In this document: piece by piece, positions 10,446 to 22,395 of the stretch | How the letters are laid out: each line of letters starts with the position of its first letter | Position numbering within the stretch: position 1 is the stretch's first letter | Notes under the pieces: generated by a model | What the model was told of the DNA's origin: nothing | The model's database searches: none | What the model saw: only the letters and a program-made list of their open reading frames with translations | Origin: Syncephalis fuscata | Lineage: Eukaryota; Zoopagomycota; Zoopagomycetes; Zoopagales; Piptocephalidaceae | Direction of reading: 5' to 3' | DNA: 31,471 bases | Assembly (NCBI GenBank): GCA_025786725.1 | Contig: JAHLTZ010000085.1 | Span: 1 to 31,471, forward strand | Program-made: the position numbers and the translations under genes

Positions 10446-12409
10446 AACTTGAATCCGGCAATCGTTTTGCTATATTTTAGTTATACAAGCCATAAACAGT
10501 AAAAGCCTGCTATTTTACGCATTTATTAACGCATTATTGCACACTCATTGTCCCATAAAGCAATACAATTGCAATATATTTTGTCGATAGTTCCATGTAT
10601 GCTATATGCATGCTTGTACAAAATGTCAAGCAATCAGTCTCATTTTACGCAAAATCATAAATAATCTTAGTAACGCTTATTAATTAATTAATTATTAGCT
10701 CCGCTATTGTCTTTACCATCTAATTACACTAGAATCACTTTTTAATATCGCTGCATAATTTCACACATCCAATCAGCATTTTCGTTTTTAAACTTATAAA
10801 TAGCGTTTTATTAGCATTTTAAGCTAATACAAGTAAAGATATTACGTTTTACAATGCCATATTCTTACATTCCAATATTATGGCCATACTGCTGTGCTAG
10901 CACGCCTAAAAACTATCATATTATCAAAACAATCACAGGTGAACAATTACAATAATAATATCTATCTATCTATCAAATGTCAACACTAATTACTAACAAA
11001 AAACAACTATTGCAAAGATATGACGCCTAAATACTTGTCGTTATAATAGTGTTATTATTTTATAGCAATAGTAGTAATCTACATTGCCATTGTTGGTGTG
11101 ATAGGTGAATCTGGCTGCCAAATCAGTAAATTATTTGGTTTGGCAGCTGGCCGTTACCGACTGGTTGGGTTTGTGGTGGGGGGGGGGTTTAGTCAGGCAA
11201 AGATTAAAGCTCCAATATTTGACTTTAATGTTTTTGTTAGCTCTTTGCTTATAACAATGAACAGCTGTTTGATAGCTTTATTTAGATAATAAATAATTTA
11301 TAGTTGAATTGTTAGTTGTTATTACTTAATTTAACCTCTTATTGAGGTTCGCCATATTGACTACATTTGATGCAACAAACAAGACTGATGGCTACAGCTG
11401 CAAGATTTGACGCCATACGGTGACAATAGTGTTACTTCTTGTTATTCCGTAACTTTTGCTTAGTGGTGAATTCTATGTACTGTTGCTTCTATTTTGACGT
11501 GCAAAAAATTTCACACGTTTACCATTCTGCATGTGCTGATATGCGCGACATTTACAACCAAAATAGCATGCATGAAATAGTGATGTCCATACTTCTTGGC
11601 AGTTTTACAGTACCATGTGATTGATAAGACGGAAGACTAAGTGTAAACATCACGTAAAATTAGTAACGTGTTTAATTGTATTTTATAATACCAATTTAAC
11701 CAATATAATACTTATTGGCTTATAAATAAAATCAATATTTATTCAGCACAGGCCATCAGCTTAGACTTGTTATTAGTGTTAACGTGGAGCAACAGCCAAA
11801 AGCAGTAGACACGCTTGCATTTTGCATATGTTATGCATTGATGCACGTCAAATATTGTGCAGAAAACCTGTATTGCATACTATATTTTTTGTAAAGCTAT
11901 TGATATACAACCCAGTATTTACATGGCAAAAATAAACATGTATCAGCCTGTCTTTCGACTTAAAGGATCTAGTTTCAAGTACGACCGACGCGTGAATGGT
12001 TGACGTACAATTCAACGTGAAACAGTATATTTTACCGTGACAGCACCCATGTGACTTAATCCATGCATAATCTACTGCTGGTGGTCATTGGCTTATGTCG
12101 GCTGGTAGCTGCAGAGTATCGCTATCGTATAGCAAGTTATTTATGGAACAAAGCTGCACGCAATGCATGTGAGGATTTTCTGCTACAAAGGCATTATAGT
12201 AAGCGACAATTGTTTCACAAGGCGACTTAATCGCGAACGAACCATTGCAAGGTCTAACTGTACATGGCTGTCGTACCGAATAGAATGCTACATTGGCCGA
12301 ATTATGCACGACTGTATTTTTTACCACAATGAGTGGTTCCGTATTATGCACAGTTTATTGCTTTCGTGTAAATACCGTTTTCCGAGTTGGACTATGGCCA
12401 GTCGATTAG

Positions 12410-12417
12410 TATAAAAG
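12410..12417 (+). promoter_or_regulatory. TATA box of gene copy 3
   Basis: TATAAAAG 173 bp upstream of the ATG, identical in context to copy 1. Confidence 0.65.
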
Positions 12418-12582
12418 ATGTGTTGGACGACGACGTTCTACTCCACAATATCATCACATAAGCTACCAACTGCTCTCTAGCACACTCACTCAGTTCTGCA
12501 CTTAGTTGTTATACTAATCGTTTATATATTTGTTCGGTATCTATTGCACAATACTTTTGGCATTATAAATATTATTTTCAGT

Positions 12583-13503
12583 ATGCGTGCTTATTCTTCT
12601 TTGACTTTTGCCTGCTTCTTGGTCGCTGCGCTGGCCCGCATCGATACAACAGCCGCTCTGCCAACCTACAACAGCTATGGAGCTCCCGCAACATACACTA
12701 CACCAATGGCTAATCACCAACGACCAGAATTTGGCCATGGACGTGAAATGAACAACCGTGACCACGAGCGTTATGGCAAGCCAGCTTATGGTGGCCGTCG
12801 CCCTGAGGACTGTGACGACGATCACAAGCCAGCATATATTACCAAGCGTGGCTACAACGACTACTCGGCCAAGCCAGCCGGTGGACGTGACCACGACCGC
12901 GACTACGACAACCACGGCAAGCCAGGCATGGGTCACGGCAACGACCACCATGACAAACCAGCTCACGGTGGCCGTCGTCCTGAAGACTGCGATGATGAGC
13001 ACAAGCCAGTGTATGTCACCAAGCGTGGCTACAACGACTACTCGGCCAAGCCAGCTCATGGCAATCGTCCTGAAGACTGCGATGACGAGCATAGTCAAAA
13101 GCCAGCTGGTGGCCACGACCACGGCCGCGACTACGACAACCACAGCAAGCCAGGCATGGGTCACGGCAACGATCACCACGACAAACCAGCTCACGGTGGC
13201 CGTCGTCCCGAAGACTGCGATGATGAGCACAAGCCAGTGTATGTCACCAAGCGTGGCTACAACGACTACTCAGCCAAGCCGGCCGGTGGTCGTGACCACG
13301 ACCGCGACTACGGCAACCACGGCAAACCAGGCATGGGCCACGGCAACGACCACCACGACAAACCAGCTCACGGTGGTCGTCGTCCCGAAGACTGCGATGA
13401 TGAGCACAAACCCATCCCAGCTCCATACATTCCACCACGCAGGTAAGTTATTTTTATTCCAAATACATTTTTACTAATATATTTCTCGATTAGTGCATAC
13501 TAA
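12583..13503 (+). CDS. Secreted His/Asp-rich repeat protein with Kex2-like sites, copy 3
   Basis: Exons 12583-13442 and 13494-13503 with a 51-bp intron at 13443-13493; 289 residues. Protein identical to copy 2 as far as read, with His at residue 253 (codon 13339-13341). It differs from copy 1, its tandem counterpart, at that residue. Signal peptide 1-26, KR at 88, 147 and 223. It faces copy 4 tail-to-tail across loop A2. Confidence 0.85.
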
Positions 13504-13605
13504 ATAACTGCTAAACTTTAGTTTGTTGGCATTCAATTGGTGGATATATAGACGTCCAATCTTTATACTTAAAGATTAGCTCAATGTTTTCACATTGCTT
13601 ACAAA

Positions 13606-13611
13606 AATAAA
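13606..13611 (+). terminator. Candidate polyadenylation signal, copy 3
   Basis: AATAAA at the same relative place as in copy 1. Confidence 0.4.
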
Positions 13612-14129
13612 ACAGCTTTAATTAAAACAACAACTTGGTTTACTTGTCTTTACAGTATTAAAATGTGGTATTTTTTTAATAAATTACAATGACACTACAA
13701 ATACGATAGTAATTATAAGCATATACAAGTGCGCAAAATATAAGTTAAAAGATTATATATATTATTAATAATAAAAAGCAATCAGCTGCGTAGCTATTTT
13801 TGCATAAGTATAAAGTAACGCCTGAATATAGTAAAATTTGTGTAGTTATGGCTCTTGAACGTAAGAAAATTAAATAATTTGTCCATATTTGGTAATCATA
13901 AACCACTAAATTTTTCCACGTTCAATGACCATAAAATATATTTTGAAATTGGGCAGTACACGACATTAGAGTCTAAATAATCACTATCATAGATTTATTA
14001 TCCAGCACGCATATATCCTCTACCCACATATATCATTTTATTGCATAATTTTATGATCTACTGGCCACATTTATTCATTATATTACAACACAATTTGCCT
14101 ATTCTATCCATTAAGTCGTGGGTGTTATA

Positions 14130-15911
14130 GCTTTGCTTCCGTTATTCATAGACATTTTATTACGCTTTTATTTTAATATATGCTATGCTTAAAAAAATTA
14201 TATTTAAACTTGTTTTTTATTCTATTTTTACTTTATTATCAGCAAGCTGCAATTTATTTTGCTCACGCATATATGTATTATAGTTTCAACAATACAGTTT
14301 GTATTTTTTTATTTTATGTTTATTTTAAACTGTATTACTTTATTGTACATTAATTACACACTATCCACTAAGTTTCTTAATAGATATTTTTATAAGTTGT
14401 AAGTGAAACTGAATGGCGGTCAAATATGCATCAATTATATATTATATATCATGTGTAGTTAGTGATTTGATACTGACAAACAGCAAATGATATTATACAT
14501 CAGCTAATTATAAAATAATCACATACTATTGCTGAACGTGTTAATAAAATTTTATATTAATGAACATAATGCATGCTATATTTTATTCAACATTATTTTA
14601 CACCACGTGTATACTGCAAATGTAAAATTTATGTAATCATTATGCATTTATATCACGTAGGCATAAAATTATGTTGAATATTTGGTAATACTTTGTAGTT
14701 AACGTGCAACTTTGTTTAAAACGTCATTAACTTTACAAAAATGCTAGTCGTACATAGTTGCGTGCTAAATTGGCATGCTTTTTTAAATAAAACTCAAAGA
14801 TGAAAATAGCTGTAATACTGATTTACATGCATAAAAATAGCACATTTTAAAGCTATCGTCTTGATTTCAATCTTTAATAAGCATGTGCGGTTATTGGGAA
14901 TATGTATGCCACAGAATTCATTAGTATAAATTAAAAATCATTGGGGCAGTATAAAGTAGATCAACTTTATATAATATATCGGCCAATTTCTTAAGACTTT
15001 ATTCGTATTCAACTACCTTTCGTTCGTAGCATCTATTTTTTCGGCTGTTTCAAGACCAATAACTACTGCTTCCTAAAGCCAATTATTAGTAATTTAAATT
15101 AACATTTATCATTTAAGCTTAGTTGTAGTGATGAATTATTACAATAGATTATACATAAATGTACCGCAAGTGCTGGATTTAATAGTGCTTTCAGACTAGT
15201 TAACCAGCCAACACGGCATGCTATCACACCAGCATCTTACTGGCACTGCCTACCATAATAGATCAGTTCCAAAACTTGAGCATTATAGCTATACGTTTAT
15301 GGACGAGTAATTTTAAAGTCAAGCTGGTCATACTATAGATTAAACAATAATAGATATAATATAATGGTAGTTAATTTATTTATGTTTAATATCATAGCAT
15401 CCATTCATTGCAATATTCAGCTATAATTTACAATCTATTAGATGACAAATAAACCAAATCTCATAGCACAAACCAAATATTGCTCAAAATACAGTTCAAA
15501 ATAATTACTTTAATTTTATACAAATATTGTTATTATTATTATTAAACTTTATCTCATTGTGTTAATTTAAATATCCAGCTAGGATTAAGATATATCTAAT
15601 TAAGTAATTAGATTATTAGTTTTAATAATTATTTTAACAATACATTATTTTATTAATACCAGCTACTACTATAGCCTCATCCTCCATATTAATTGGCCGC
15701 TTTAATAACGGTGCATAGGCAGTGGCCATGTCTAAGCATTTATTTATTCGCATATTTTATACATTCTAAATTATCCATTATTATAGTTGCTATGAACCTG
15801 CTGCGTATAAATACAATCTTTTGGTACAAAATATTGATTACAAGGGTCATTGCTAACAGCTTAAATTGCCGCTTGTTTACTAACATTGGGTCTTGAAAGA
15901 TAATAATAATT
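14130..15911. repeat. Loop A, copy 2
   Basis: 1782 bp, same orientation as loop A1, with a few substitutions (agcaagctgc, caacatt, ttaacgtgc, ttgggaatatgtatg). No coding potential is seen. Loops A1 and A2 not being inverted relative to each other is important when explaining the mirrored arm variants. Confidence 0.75.
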
Positions 15912-16421
15912 TATAACACCCACGACTTAATGGATAGAATAGGCAAATTGTGTTGTAATATAATGAATAAATGTGGCCAGTAGATCATAAAATTATGCAA
16001 TAAAATGATATATGTGGGTAGAGGATATATGCGTGCTGGATAATAAATCTATGATAGTGATTATTTAGACTCTAATGTCGTGTACTGCCCAATTTCAAAA
16101 TATATTTATGGTCATTGAACGTGGAAAAATTAGTGGTTTATGATACCAATATGGACAAATTATTTAATTTGCTTACGTTCAAGAGCCATAACTACACAAA
16201 TTTTACTATATTCAGGCGTTACTTTATACTTATGCAAAAATAGCTACGCAGCTGATTGCTTTTATTATTAATAATATATATAATCTTTTAACTTATATTT
16301 GCGCACTTGTATATGCTATAATTACTATCGTATTTGTAGTGTCATTGTAATTTATTAAAAAATACCACATTTTAATACTGTAAAGACAAGTAAACCAAGT
16401 TGTTGTTTTAATTAAAGCTGT

Positions 16422-16427
16422 TTTATT
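16422..16427 (-). terminator. Candidate polyadenylation signal, copy 4
   Basis: AATAAA on the minus strand at the conserved position downstream of copy 4. Confidence 0.4.
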
Positions 16428-16528
16428 TTGTAAGCAATGTGAAAACATTGAGCTAATCTTTAAGTATAAAGATTGGACGTCTATATATCCACCAATTGAA
16501 TGCCAACAAACTAAAGTTTAGCAGTTAT

Positions 16529-17445
16529 TTAGTATGCACTAATCGAGAAATATATTAGTAAAATGTATTTGGAATAAAATAACTTACCTGCGTGGTGGAA
16601 TGTATGGAGCTGGGATGGGTTTGTGCTCATCATCGCAGTCTTCGGGACGACGACCACCGTGAGCTGGTTTCGTGGTGGTCGTTGCCTTGGCCCATGCCTG
16701 GTTTGCCGTGGTTGCCGTAGTCGCGGTCGTGGTCACGACCACCGGCCGGCTTGGCTGAGTAGTCGTTGTAGCCACGCTTGGTGACATACACTGGCTTGTG
16801 CTCATCATCGCAGTCTTCGGGACGACGGCCACCGTGAGCTGGTTTGTCGTGGTGATCGTTGCCGTGACCCATGCCTGGCTTGCTGTGGTTGTCGTAGTCG
16901 CGGCCGTGGTCGTGGCCACCAGCTGGCTTTTGACTATGCTCGTCATCGCAGTCTTCAGGACGATTGCCATGAGCTGGCTTGGCCGAGTAGTCGTTGTAGC
17001 CACGCTTGGTGACATACACTGGCTTGTGCTCATCATCGCAGTCTTCAGGACGACGGCCACCGTGAGCTGGTTTGTCATGGTGGTCGTTGCCGTGACCCAT
17101 GCCTGGCTTGCCGTGGTTGTCGTAGTCGCGGTCGTGGTCACGTCCACCGGCTGGCTTGGCCGAGTAGTCGTTGTAGCCACGCTTGGTAATATATGCTGGC
17201 TTGTGATCGTCGTCACAGTCCTCAGGGCGACGGCCACCATAAGCTGGCTTGCCATAACGCTCGTGGTCACGGTTGTTCATTTCACGTCCATGGCCAAATT
17301 CTGGTCGTTGGTGATTAGCCATTGGTGTAGTGTATGTTGCGGGAGCTCCATAGCTGTTGTAGGTTGGCAGAGCGGCTGTTGTATCGATGCGGGCCAGCGC
17401 AGCGACCAAGAAGCAGGCAAAAGTCAAAGAAGAATAAGCACGCAT
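16529..17445 (-). pseudogene. Secreted repeat protein, copy 4, frameshifted near the C terminus
   Basis: Same gene as copies 1-3: ATG at 17445, exon to 16588, intron 16539-16587 (49 bp, two single-base losses), last exon 16529-16538. Two bases are missing at 16670/16671, where ggtttgtcgtgg of copy 2 reads ggtttcgtgg. This breaks the frame after residue 258 (near the last GNDHH). The product would end in an unrelated short tail and lack the last PEDCDDEH unit. Everything up to there, including signal peptide and all three KR sites, is intact, so a secreted product could still be made. Gln at residue 253, as in copy 1. Neighbouring homopolymer losses make a consensus error a real alternative to a true mutation. 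Confidence 0.65.
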
Positions 17446-17610
17446 ACTGAAAATAATATTTATAATGCCAAAAGTATTGTGCAATAGATACCGAACAAAT
17501 ATATAAACGATTAGTATAACAACTAAGTGCAGAACTGAGTGAGTGTGCTAGAGAGCAGTTGGTAGCTTATGTGATGATATTGTGGAGTAGAACGTCGTCG
17601 TCCAACACAT

Positions 17611-17618
17611 CTTTTATA
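17611..17618 (-). promoter_or_regulatory. TATA box of gene copy 4
   Basis: CTTTTATA on the + strand; same relative position as in the other copies, so the promoter of the frameshifted copy looks intact. Confidence 0.65.
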
Positions 17619-19584
17619 CTAATCGACTGGCCATAGTCCAACTCGGAAAACGGTATTTACACGAAAGCAATAAACTGTGCATAATACGGAACCACTCATT
17701 GTGGTAAAAAATACAGTCGTGCATAATTCGGCCAATGTAGCATTCTATTCGGTACGACAGCCATGTACAGTTAGACCTTGCAATGGTTCGTTCGCGATTA
17801 AGTCGCCTTGTGAAACAATTGTCGCTTACTATAATGCCTTTGTAGCAGAAAATCCTCACATGCATTGCGTGCAGCTTTGTTCCATAAATAACTTGCTATA
17901 CGATAGCGATACTCTGCAGCTACCAGCCGACATAAGCCAATGACCACCAGCAGTAGATTATGCATGGATTAAGTCACATGGGTGCTGTCACGGTAAAATA
18001 TACTGTTTCACGTTGAATTGTACGTCAACCATTCACGCGTCGGTCGTACTTGAAACTAGATCCTTTAAGTCGAAAGACAGGCTGATACATGTTTATTTTT
18101 GCCATGTAAATACTGGGTTGTATATCAATAGCTTTACAAAAAATATAGTATGCAATACAGGTTTTCTGCACAATATTTGACGTGCATCAATGCATAACAT
18201 ATGCAAAATGCAAGCGTGTCTACTGCTTTTGGCTGTTGCTCCACGTTAACACTAATAACAAGTCTAAGCTGATGGCCTGTGCTGAATAAATATTGATTTA
18301 TTTATAAGCCAATAAGTATTATATTGGTTAAATTGGTATTATAAAATACAATTAAACACGTTACTAATTTTACGTGATGTTTACACTTAGTCTTCCGTCT
18401 TATCAATCACATGGTACTGTAAAACTGCCAAGAAGTATGGACATCACTATTTCATGCATGCTATTTTGGTTGTAAATGTCGCGCATATCAGCACATGCAG
18501 AATGGTAAACGTGTGAAATTTTTTGCACGTCAAAATAGAAGCAACAGTACATAGAATTCACCACTAAGCAAAAGTTACGGAATAACAAGAAGTAACACTA
18601 TTGTCACCGTATGGCGTCAAATCTTGCAGCTGTAGCCATCAGTCTTGTTTGTTGCATCAAATGTAGTCAATATGGCGAACCTCAATAAGAGGTTAAATTA
18701 AGTAATAACAACTAACAATTCAACTATAAATTATTTATTATCTAAATAAAGCTATCAAACAGCTGTTCATTGTTATAAGCAAAGAGCTAACAAAAACATT
18801 AAAGTCAAATATTGGAGCTTTAATCTTTGCCTGACTAAACCCCCCCCCACCACAAACCCAACCAGTCGGTAACGGCCAGCTGCCAAACCAAATAATTTAC
18901 TGATTTGGCAGCCAGATTCACCTATCACACCAACAATGGCAATGTAGATTACTACTATTGCTATTAAAATAATAACACTATTATAACGACAAGTATTTAG
19001 GCGTCATATCTTTGCAATAGTTGTTTTTTGTTAGTAATTAGTGTTGACATTTGATAGATAGATAGATATTATTATTGTAATTGTTCACCTGTGATTGTTT
19101 TTGATAATATGATAGTTTTTTAGGCGTGCTAGCACAGCAGTATGGCCATAATATTGGAATGTAAGAATATGGCATTGTAAAAACGTAATATCTTTACTTG
19201 TATTAGCTTAAAATGCTAATAAAACGCTATTTATAAGTTTAAAAACGAAAATGCTGATTGGATGCTGTGAAATTATGCAGCGATATTAAAAAGTGATTCT
19301 AGTGTAATTAGATGGTAAAAGACAATAGCGGAGCTAATAATTAATTAATTAATAAGCGTTACTAAGATTATTTATGATTTTGCGTAAAATGAGACTGATT
19401 GCTTGACATTTTGTACAAGCATGCATATAGCATACATGGAACTATCGACAAAATATATTGCAATTGTATTGCTTTATGGGACAATGAGTGTGCTAATGCG
19501 TTAATAAATGTGCAAAATAGCAGGCTTTTACTGTTTATGGCTTGTATAACTAAAATATAGCAAAACGATTGCTGGATTCAAGTT

Positions 19585-19948
19585 CTCCATGCTTAAATAA
19601 ACCGTTTATTATGGCTTGTAGAATAATGATTTTTGCAACAAAAGTTGGCCAAAAATACGATTTATGCGATATAAACTAACGAAGCTTTACGTTATACATA
19701 TGTGTATACGACATAAATTGTCATTGTATATCAGTATTTCTGCATAATAGCAAGCCATTATGCTCGCTTTAGCGCTTTAGAGCGCTTGGATTTATCTTAT
19801 ACCAAATTTCGTTTAATATTGAGATTTTAAATCATAAGTTTAGTTGCTTTTTTGTTAGCTATTTACACGTAAATTGTTTTTTGGCTAACATTTATTGCAA
19901 AAATCGCTGTTCTATATTTTATACCAGACGCAGCACCTAAACATAAAA
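19585..19948. repeat. Loop B, copy 3
   Basis: 364 bp, same orientation as B1 and B2. It shares tgtagaata with B2 but aacgaag with B1. The left inverted end carries one substitution (gctggattcaag). Confidence 0.85.
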
Positions 19949-20045
19949 AACTTGAATCCGGCAATCGTTTTGCTATATTTTAGTTATACAAGCCATAAAC
20001 AGTAAAAGCCTGCTATTTTTACGCATTTATTAACGCATTATTGCA
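19949..20045 (+). repeat. Terminal arm stub
   Basis: About 97 bp of a plus-oriented arm start, matching 10446-10545, then identity stops sharply after acgcattattgca. This is the right junction of the array. Confidence 0.8.
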
Positions 20046-22395
20046 ATAACTACATAACCACACAATGTAATTATGATATATTTTGCCAATAGCTATCCAT
20101 ATATTATACGCTGCTACAGATGCACTAATAACTATATTAATTATATCAAAAAATCTAAAAGGTATTAAATACACATTAATATCACGTGGCCAGATATAAT
20201 TATAAATACCGTTGATAAGTTACATGATTGATTGTTCCAACATGAGCTATCGAGCGTATGGCATATCCGATACATATAGTCCAATGAAGTTACCAATATA
20301 CGTGCGAATATTCGTAAGTATATAGCGGCATTAACTATTTCTAAGTATAGTCCACAGCATCAATAATACAAATGATCTTTGAACCAATCTGCTATTCAAC
20401 TTATAAGTCAGTCATATGAACTGATAAGCGCCACATGAATGAAAAAAACGTTCAATTTTATTAAACAATATTTAATGTACACGCAGCATTTCAGCATAAA
20501 TATGCGAATATTTTTATCATTCAAATAAAATATCATCAGTTACCTCATTTTATTTTTTCTAGTTTTAGCTACAAACATTATTCAGTTTATTGTTGTCAAA
20601 CTGCAGTAGTCGCTAACTGCCAAAGAATCATTGTGGTTTACTTAGTCGTTACAAGTAATAAACTAAGTAGTTTTTATTAACAATTGATCATTGGGAGACT
20701 GAGGAGACGCAATCGTGTAGGAAAATACGCTACGAGTAGCAATAATAATAATAAATTCATCAGTTATTTTTATGAACAAATTGTGTAAATAATTTAAATA
20801 GTTTATAATGCTATAATATAAATAATCATTAATAAATTACTGAGCATAATAAAAATAATCATTAGTTATAAATAAACGTTTATCTATTAATATGTTGGTA
20901 TATTATAAAACATATTATAATTAATGGATGTAATAAAGTAGTTTATATCTAGTTACTTGGTATTATTATCATGTATATTAAATTTAACAATAGTAAACAA
21001 TGTATAATGGATAAAGAATAAGCTTTATTTAATATAATTGTGTAAAATCATACATAAAGTTTACGGATATTAAATTAAAGTAACCGTGGGAAAATAGTTG
21101 TGTAAATATTTTTTTACGATTATTTTTTTGTAATGAATGACTATTCGTTACACTAAATGCTATATACATGCTTGCTGCATAATGGATAAATGTAAACTTG
21201 CGTATAACTATTTAAATTTAGCATAATTAATTATCTATGCAATTAAATTGTTTTAGTTTTATTAAATAATAAATATTAATTTACTTTTACGTCAATTTTA
21301 TTATTACAACACAACTAATAATTATAATAATTATAATGGATTTATTTACGCTGAATGACTCTGGACTAACCATAATTATAACAAATACAAACTAGAACAT
21401 TAGACAACATTATAGTTGCTATATCAACGTATAAAATGTATATTGTATTCAAGTGTAAAATTTGTAATAATATACGGAATCACAATGTGATGACAGCCAA
21501 AACATACATTATAATGTGATAAATTTACTAAATAATAATAAAATAATGCTGGCATAAAGACTGTTTTTTTTATTAAAATACAAGCAATCATGCGCGTATT
21601 TATATTGAGCACATGCTACCCATGTGCCCTGAATATAGAAATTTTGTGTACCTTTTAAGGCTTAGTAGTCAGTCGGACTTTTGGTCCAGCACAAGACAAT
21701 ATTTTCACGTACCGATCAATATCACTTTCGAGATTGATATCTTCTTCGCATCCTTTTAGAATAGTCGTTTTCTATTTTTAAAATACAAAAGCTGTTGTGG
21801 CACGTTTGTAAAAATAGGACTATTTATCTACACGATAAAGTAAAAAGATAGAGGTGGTTGAATCTTGCCTTTTGCTTGTAATGTGTTGGGCAACTATGAC
21901 TATTATTTTATCTGCGGGCACGTGGACATACTGCTTAAATAGGCAATGCCTAAAAAGCAAAAAATAGCGGATATTCAACTGCCGTCACTTAGTTAAAGCA
22001 ATTTCAGTGTTCTATTCAAAGCAATAAAGCCAATTCGGGCGATCGCACGTGTGCTCTCCATTTTTGATGAAGTAAATGAATAAAACCATATTAGTGAACA
22101 TAATGGATAGTGGCTTCTAGCCCCACAGCTTTTCTTGATTCTTTTGTTTCCTAACGCAATTTGACGTCTCATTGTATACGAAACCATACACGCTAACCGT
22201 GTTAACGAAACCGCGATATCATTAAATTCTACATTTCTGCGTTCTTAGTAATTATAACAAATTTTACGCATTTATCTGCCATTGTATGCGATCTTTACTA
22301 GCTAGTTTTAAGTGACTGGGTGTATATGTGCGTTGACGCTTATTTCAGACCGCTTATGTACTTGCGGATAGAGCATATACACACTGCTGCCAACG
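20046..22395. other. AT-rich intergenic region, no gene seen
   Basis: About 2.35 kb of very AT-rich DNA with short TAA-type runs (e.g. 20741-20754). Only short ORFs without convincing composition are present. A less AT-rich patch at 21640-21960 holds no recognisable gene or RNA. The last 150 bp presumably contain the promoter of the downstream membrane-protein gene. Confidence 0.5.

Larger units (their letters stand above)
10446..14129 (+). repeat. Array arm 3
   Basis: Same orientation as arm 1 and offset by about 9517 bp, but its variants are those of arm 2 (type 2). Its upstream part shows several one-base losses in short runs, for example tgtctttacc for tgtcttttacc near 10707 and ctaaaaact for ctaaaaaact near 10910. 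Confidence 0.9.
15912..19584 (-). repeat. Array arm 4 (inverted)
   Basis: Reverse complement of arm 1, with which it shares type-1 variants (9 G run, Gln 253, cgtaagcaaa, ctaattttt). Its loop-A-proximal part (16090-16590) has several one-base losses in short runs, for example gcttttatt for gctttttatt, and its gene has a 2-base deletion. Confidence 0.9.
325..20045. repeat. Nested array: four alternating inverted gene arms in a 9.5-kb tandem period
   Basis: Four near-identical arms of about 3.7 kb alternate + - + -. They are separated by two kinds of loop: A (about 1.78 kb, between gene 3' ends) and B (about 364 bp, between gene 5' sides). Both loops keep one orientation throughout, so the array is at once a chain of inverted repeats and a tandem repeat; gene copies 1 and 3 are 9517 bp apart. 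The two A loops differ by a handful of substitutions (for example at 5072, where cagcatt becomes caacatt in A2, and near 5381), so the copies are not one sequence simply pasted twice. The left edge (325-376) is diverged, with high identity from about 377. The right edge is abrupt at 20045. Real amplification with gene conversion and assembly inflation both remain possible. Confidence 0.9.

Noticed and set aside
325-20045. CRISPR array, bacterial transposon or integron explanation for the repeats
   Set aside because: Repeat units are kilobases long, carry intron-containing genes with TATA boxes, and there are no short regularly spaced repeats, transposase or integrase genes.
21640-21960. Possible RNA gene in the less AT-rich patch
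   Set aside because: No cloverleaf, box motifs or long stem could be read by eye.
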